DNA from: an uncultured Eubacteriales bacterium
GTDB taxonomy: Bacteria > Bacillota > Clostridia > Oscillospirales > Acutalibacteraceae
Direction: 5' to 3'
Length of the DNA stretch: 64,000 nucleotides
NCBI GenBank assembly: GCA_900316385.1
Contig: ONCP01000003.1
Span: 99,074-163,073 of the forward strand
In this document: in pieces, positions 62,172 through 64,000 of the stretch
Position numbering within the stretch: the first letter of the stretch is position 1
Layout of the letters: each line of letters opens with the position of its first letter
Notes under the pieces: generated by a model
The model's database searches: none
What the model was told of the DNA's origin: nothing
What the model saw: the letters and a program-made list of their open reading frames with translations, nothing else
Made by a program: the position numbers and the translations under genes

Positions 62172-63230
62172 ATGATCAATTTTATCGAAAACCTGACCTC
62201 CTCATGGGATTATCTGAAAGAGACCGACAAGCCTATCGTCCTCTACGGAATGGGCGACGGAGCCGACAAGGTCCTTGCGCAGTTTGAAAAGCGAGGGATA
62301 AAGGCGTTCGGCGTGATGGCAAGCGACGACTTTGTCCGATACCAGAGCTACCGAGGCTTTACCGTCAAAAAGCTCTCCGATTTTGAATCGGAGCTGGACG
62401 ATTTCGTTGTGGCGCTGTCTTTCGCCTCTCAGCTTCCTGAAGTAATGGAGAACATCAGGCGAGCGGGAGAAAGGCATAAGCTGATCGTCCCGTCGGTTCC
62501 GGTTTTCGGGGAGAATGTTTTTGACAGGGCTTTTTATGCTGACAACGAGGTCAAGCTGAACGAGGCGTACAGTCTTTTGTCTGACGAGCTGAGCCGCGCG
62601 GTTTTCAGAGATATCATCGCGTTTCAATACAGCGGCGAGCTTTCGTATCTTGAGCGCTGTACGACCGAAAAGTCGGAGGCGTTTGAGAGCGTTCTCAGGC
62701 TCGGCGGGAGCGAAGCGTATCTCGATCTCGGCGCGTATAACGGCGACACCGTTGACGAGTTTCTGGAGTATTGCTGCGGCGATTACGCGAGTATTACCGC
62801 GCTTGAGCCGAACGCAAAGAGCTTCGCAAAGCTAAAGGAGCGCTGCTGCGGACTTCACGACGTAACCTTGTGGCAGCTCGCGTCCTATAACCGCAATACC
62901 GTTATCGGCTTTAACCTCAAAACAGGCAGAAACTGCGCCATTGACCCCGAAGGCGCGCCCGTTCAGGCAGCAAGAGTTGACACCGTGCTTTGCGGCAAGC
63001 GTATTACCTACGCCAAGCTCGACGTTGAGGGAGCGGAGCGCGAAACCTTTGAGGGAATGGAGAATACGCTCAGGCTTTTCAAGCCAAAGCTCAATGTCGC
63101 TGCGTATCACAGGAGCGAGGACTTGTTCGCGCTTATTTTACAGCTTTACTCAATTAACCCCGACTATCGCTTTTTCCTCAGACATCACCCGTATATCCCT
63201 CATTGGGACACTAATATTTACGCTGTTTAA
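62172..63230 (+). CDS. FkbM-family methyltransferase
   Basis: A 352-residue protein. The N-terminal 130 residues form a nucleotide-binding-like domain (YGMGDGADKVLAQFEKRGIK). The C-terminal part is an FkbM-type SAM-dependent methyltransferase, with YLDLGAYNGDTVDEFL near residue 180, ALEPNAKSFAKL, and KLDVEGAERETFEGM near 280. Such enzymes O-methylate sugars or other surface or secondary metabolites. The substrate is unknown. It lies 18 bases after the 5S terminator, with TCGGGAGTT before the ATG, so weak readthrough from the 5S promoter may drive it. Confidence 0.85.
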   Translation: MINFIENLTSSWDYLKETDKPIVLYGMGDGADKVLAQFEKRGIKAFGVMASDDFVRYQSYRGFTVKKLSDFESELDDFVVALSFASQLPEVMENIRRAGERHKLIVPSVPVFGENVFDRAFYADNEVKLNEAYSLLSDELSRAVFRDIIAFQYSGELSYLERCTTEKSEAFESVLRLGGSEAYLDLGAYNGDTVDEFLEYCCGDYASITALEPNAKSFAKLKERCCGLHDVTLWQLASYNRNTVIGFNLKTGRNCAIDPEGAPVQAARVDTVLCGKRITYAKLDVEGAERETFEGMENTLRLFKPKLNVAAYHRSEDLFALILQLYSINPDYRFFLRHHPYIPHWDTNIYAV

Positions 63231-63237
63231 TATATTG

Positions 63238-63266
63238 TTGACATAATACGACAAAGATGATATAAT
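63238..63266 (+). promoter_or_regulatory. Consensus sigma-A promoter
   Basis: TTGACA (63238-63243), exactly 17 bases, and TATAAT (63261-63266), a full consensus promoter for the 63305 gene. Confidence 0.9.
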
Positions 63267-63304
63267 TCCAATTAAGAATAAAATCACAATGAGAGGTGTG
63301 CGTT

Positions 63305-63769
63305 ATGGCGGAACAATTCAACAGCAAAAACAAACCCGCCGCGCCTGCGCCTCCGCTCAACGCTGTTTCGGCTCCGAAAACGGTAAAGCCTGAAAACTCC
63401 GACATTCCCGAAAGATGGAAGCCGAGAGCGTCGGTTTACGAGGAGATCGCCGAGAGGAGAAAGAGCGAGCGTCACTCGATCGGCGTTACTCCGCCCGAGC
63501 TGCGCGACGAGACGCAGGAAGCCGAGGATATCAAGGTCTACACTCCCTCAAACAAAAAGAAATCAAAAGCGGTAAGGATCACCGACGAGGAGCTGCCGCC
63601 CGAGCTTATTGCCGACGAGAATCTTGATGTTCCGCCTATACCGAAGGCAAAGAAGAAGATCGGAGCGTGGATCGCCGTGATTATTGCGCTCAGCATTTTG
63701 TCCGCGGGCGCCGCGATCGCCTATCTTTTGGTCAACGGTTATTTTGACGGACTTATCTCGATGTTATGA
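63305..63769 (+). CDS. Small protein with a C-terminal membrane anchor
   Basis: A 154-residue protein of unknown family. The first 120 residues are hydrophilic, rich in Pro, Glu and Lys, and probably disordered. One membrane helix lies near residues 123-147 (WIAVIIALSILSAGAAIAYLL), with only about seven residues after it. This gives a tail-anchored layout with the bulk in the cytosol. The ATG at 63305 is preferred to an in-frame GTG at 63296 because GAGAGGTG lies seven bases before it. The consensus promoter suggests strong expression. Confidence 0.65.
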   Translation: MAEQFNSKNKPAAPAPPLNAVSAPKTVKPENSDIPERWKPRASVYEEIAERRKSERHSIGVTPPELRDETQEAEDIKVYTPSNKKKSKAVRITDEELPPELIADENLDVPPIPKAKKKIGAWIAVIIALSILSAGAAIAYLLVNGYFDGLISML

Positions 63770-63789
63770 CATAGTTTGAATAAAAAATC

Positions 63790-63820
63790 AGCCCCGACGA
63801 TTTTTTCGTCGGGGCTTTGC
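63790..63820. terminator. Bidirectional terminator between convergent genes
   Basis: AGCCCCGACGA (63790-63800) pairs with TCGTCGGGGCT (63806-63816). T-rich runs follow on both strands. Confidence 0.92.
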
Positions 63821-63828
63821 TTTGGCTT

Positions 63829-63999
63829 TTATTTCTTTGTTACCTTGACCTTGATCGTAAACGTTCTTACTCCGTTCACCTTGATCTTGATAGTCGCCTT
63901 GCCGACCTTTATACCCTTGATATATACGGTGGTGGCGTTAGCCTTGGAGACTACCTTCGCGATCTTCTTGTTGCTGGTGGTGTATTTGTTATTGATAGT
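63829..63999 (-). repeat. Inverted long-range repeat, copy 2
   Basis: This is the counterpart of 13061-13231, in opposite orientation about 51 kb away. The true repeat may extend beyond the window edge. Confidence 0.93.
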
Positions 64000-64000
64000 C
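63829..64000 (-). CDS. C-terminal end of another BIG2-type surface protein (runs off the window)
   Basis: Fifty-seven codons and the stop are in the window. The encoded sequence (TINNKYTTSNKKIAKVVSKA and onward to VKVTKK) is identical to the C-terminus of the CBM74 protein at 9899, with only synonymous differences in DNA. The rest of the protein lies outside. It is therefore another secreted protein with the same terminal module, perhaps also starch-related. Confidence 0.88.
   Translation of the reverse strand, partial: TINNKYTTSNKKIAKVVSKANATTVYIKGIKVGKATIKIKVNGVRTFTIKVKVTKK

Overview
This window looks like a chromosomal segment of a gut-type Clostridia bacterium of the Ruminococcaceae/Oscillospiraceae, close in lifestyle to the starch degrader Ruminococcus bromii. 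The reasons are: secreted proteins with starch-binding modules of the CBM26 and CBM74 types, a CotH protein ending in a type I dockerin, Thr/Pro-rich linkers, BIG2-like C-terminal modules, Gram-positive ABC and phosphotransfer-free sugar uptake, a membrane pyrophosphatase, and AGGTGAT-type ribosome binding sites behind canonical sigma-A promoters. No insertion sequence, prophage, CRISPR array or tRNA gene was seen, so most of the window is ordinary backbone with a strong surface-glycan theme.

Layout. 1-7.9 kb: end of coaX (type III pantothenate kinase), a split transketolase, a DMT exporter, a HAD phosphatase, an alanine/sodium symporter, and an MBOAT/DHHW pair for polysaccharide O-acylation. 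8-15.2 kb: three secreted surface proteins (two paralogues with starch-binding modules, one carrying CBM74 plus two cohesin-like repeats; then an LRR/BIG2/C39-like protease protein). 15.3-18.5 kb: sugar ABC importer (binding protein and two permeases, no ATPase), with a YesL-like protein divergent. 19.7-26.3 kb: a lipoprotein and a complete oppBCDFA peptide importer. 26.6-31.1 kb: a small hypothetical, a ZIP metal transporter, a membrane protein, a K+-type membrane pyrophosphatase, and thioredoxin followed by a decayed trxB tail. 31.2-38.2 kb: CotH-CBM26-dockerin protein, a MacB-like ABC transporter, CorA, and a metallophosphoesterase. 38.4-45 kb: CapD-type sugar dehydratase, TetR regulator, YchF, and a large beta-helix protein with a starch-binding-like module.

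45-50.9 kb: thioesterase, HAD phosphatase, DUF4830, pseudouridine synthase RsuA, an MsmX/UgpC-type sugar ABC ATPase, a sensor-like lipoprotein, and a CPA2 antiporter whose promoter is nested in a terminator. 50.9-58.6 kb: a Nif11-like small protein, then a pyrimidine-linked operon (membrane protein, pyrC, an aldolase-like enzyme behind a pseudoknot-like leader, pyrF) and serC-serA. 58.7-61.9 kb: an operon of DUF815 ATPase, an orphan TroA-type binding lipoprotein, DUF5662 and an HD protein. 62-64 kb: a solitary 5S rRNA gene, an FkbM-type methyltransferase, a small tail-anchored-like protein, and the 3' end of another BIG2 surface protein.

How the parts fit: the surface proteins can bind starch, the MalEFG-like importer takes up the resulting oligosaccharides, and the distant MsmX-like ATPase is the natural energy source for that importer. 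The C-terminal module of the CBM74 protein is duplicated at the right edge of the window in inverted orientation with an identical 57-residue protein sequence, which makes a possible recombination substrate. The strongest candidates for undescribed biology are the 54.2 kb pseudoknot-like leader, the CBM74 protein with cohesin-like repeats, and the shared surface-protein C-terminal module. Statements about families are recognition from sequence alone and were not searched against any database.
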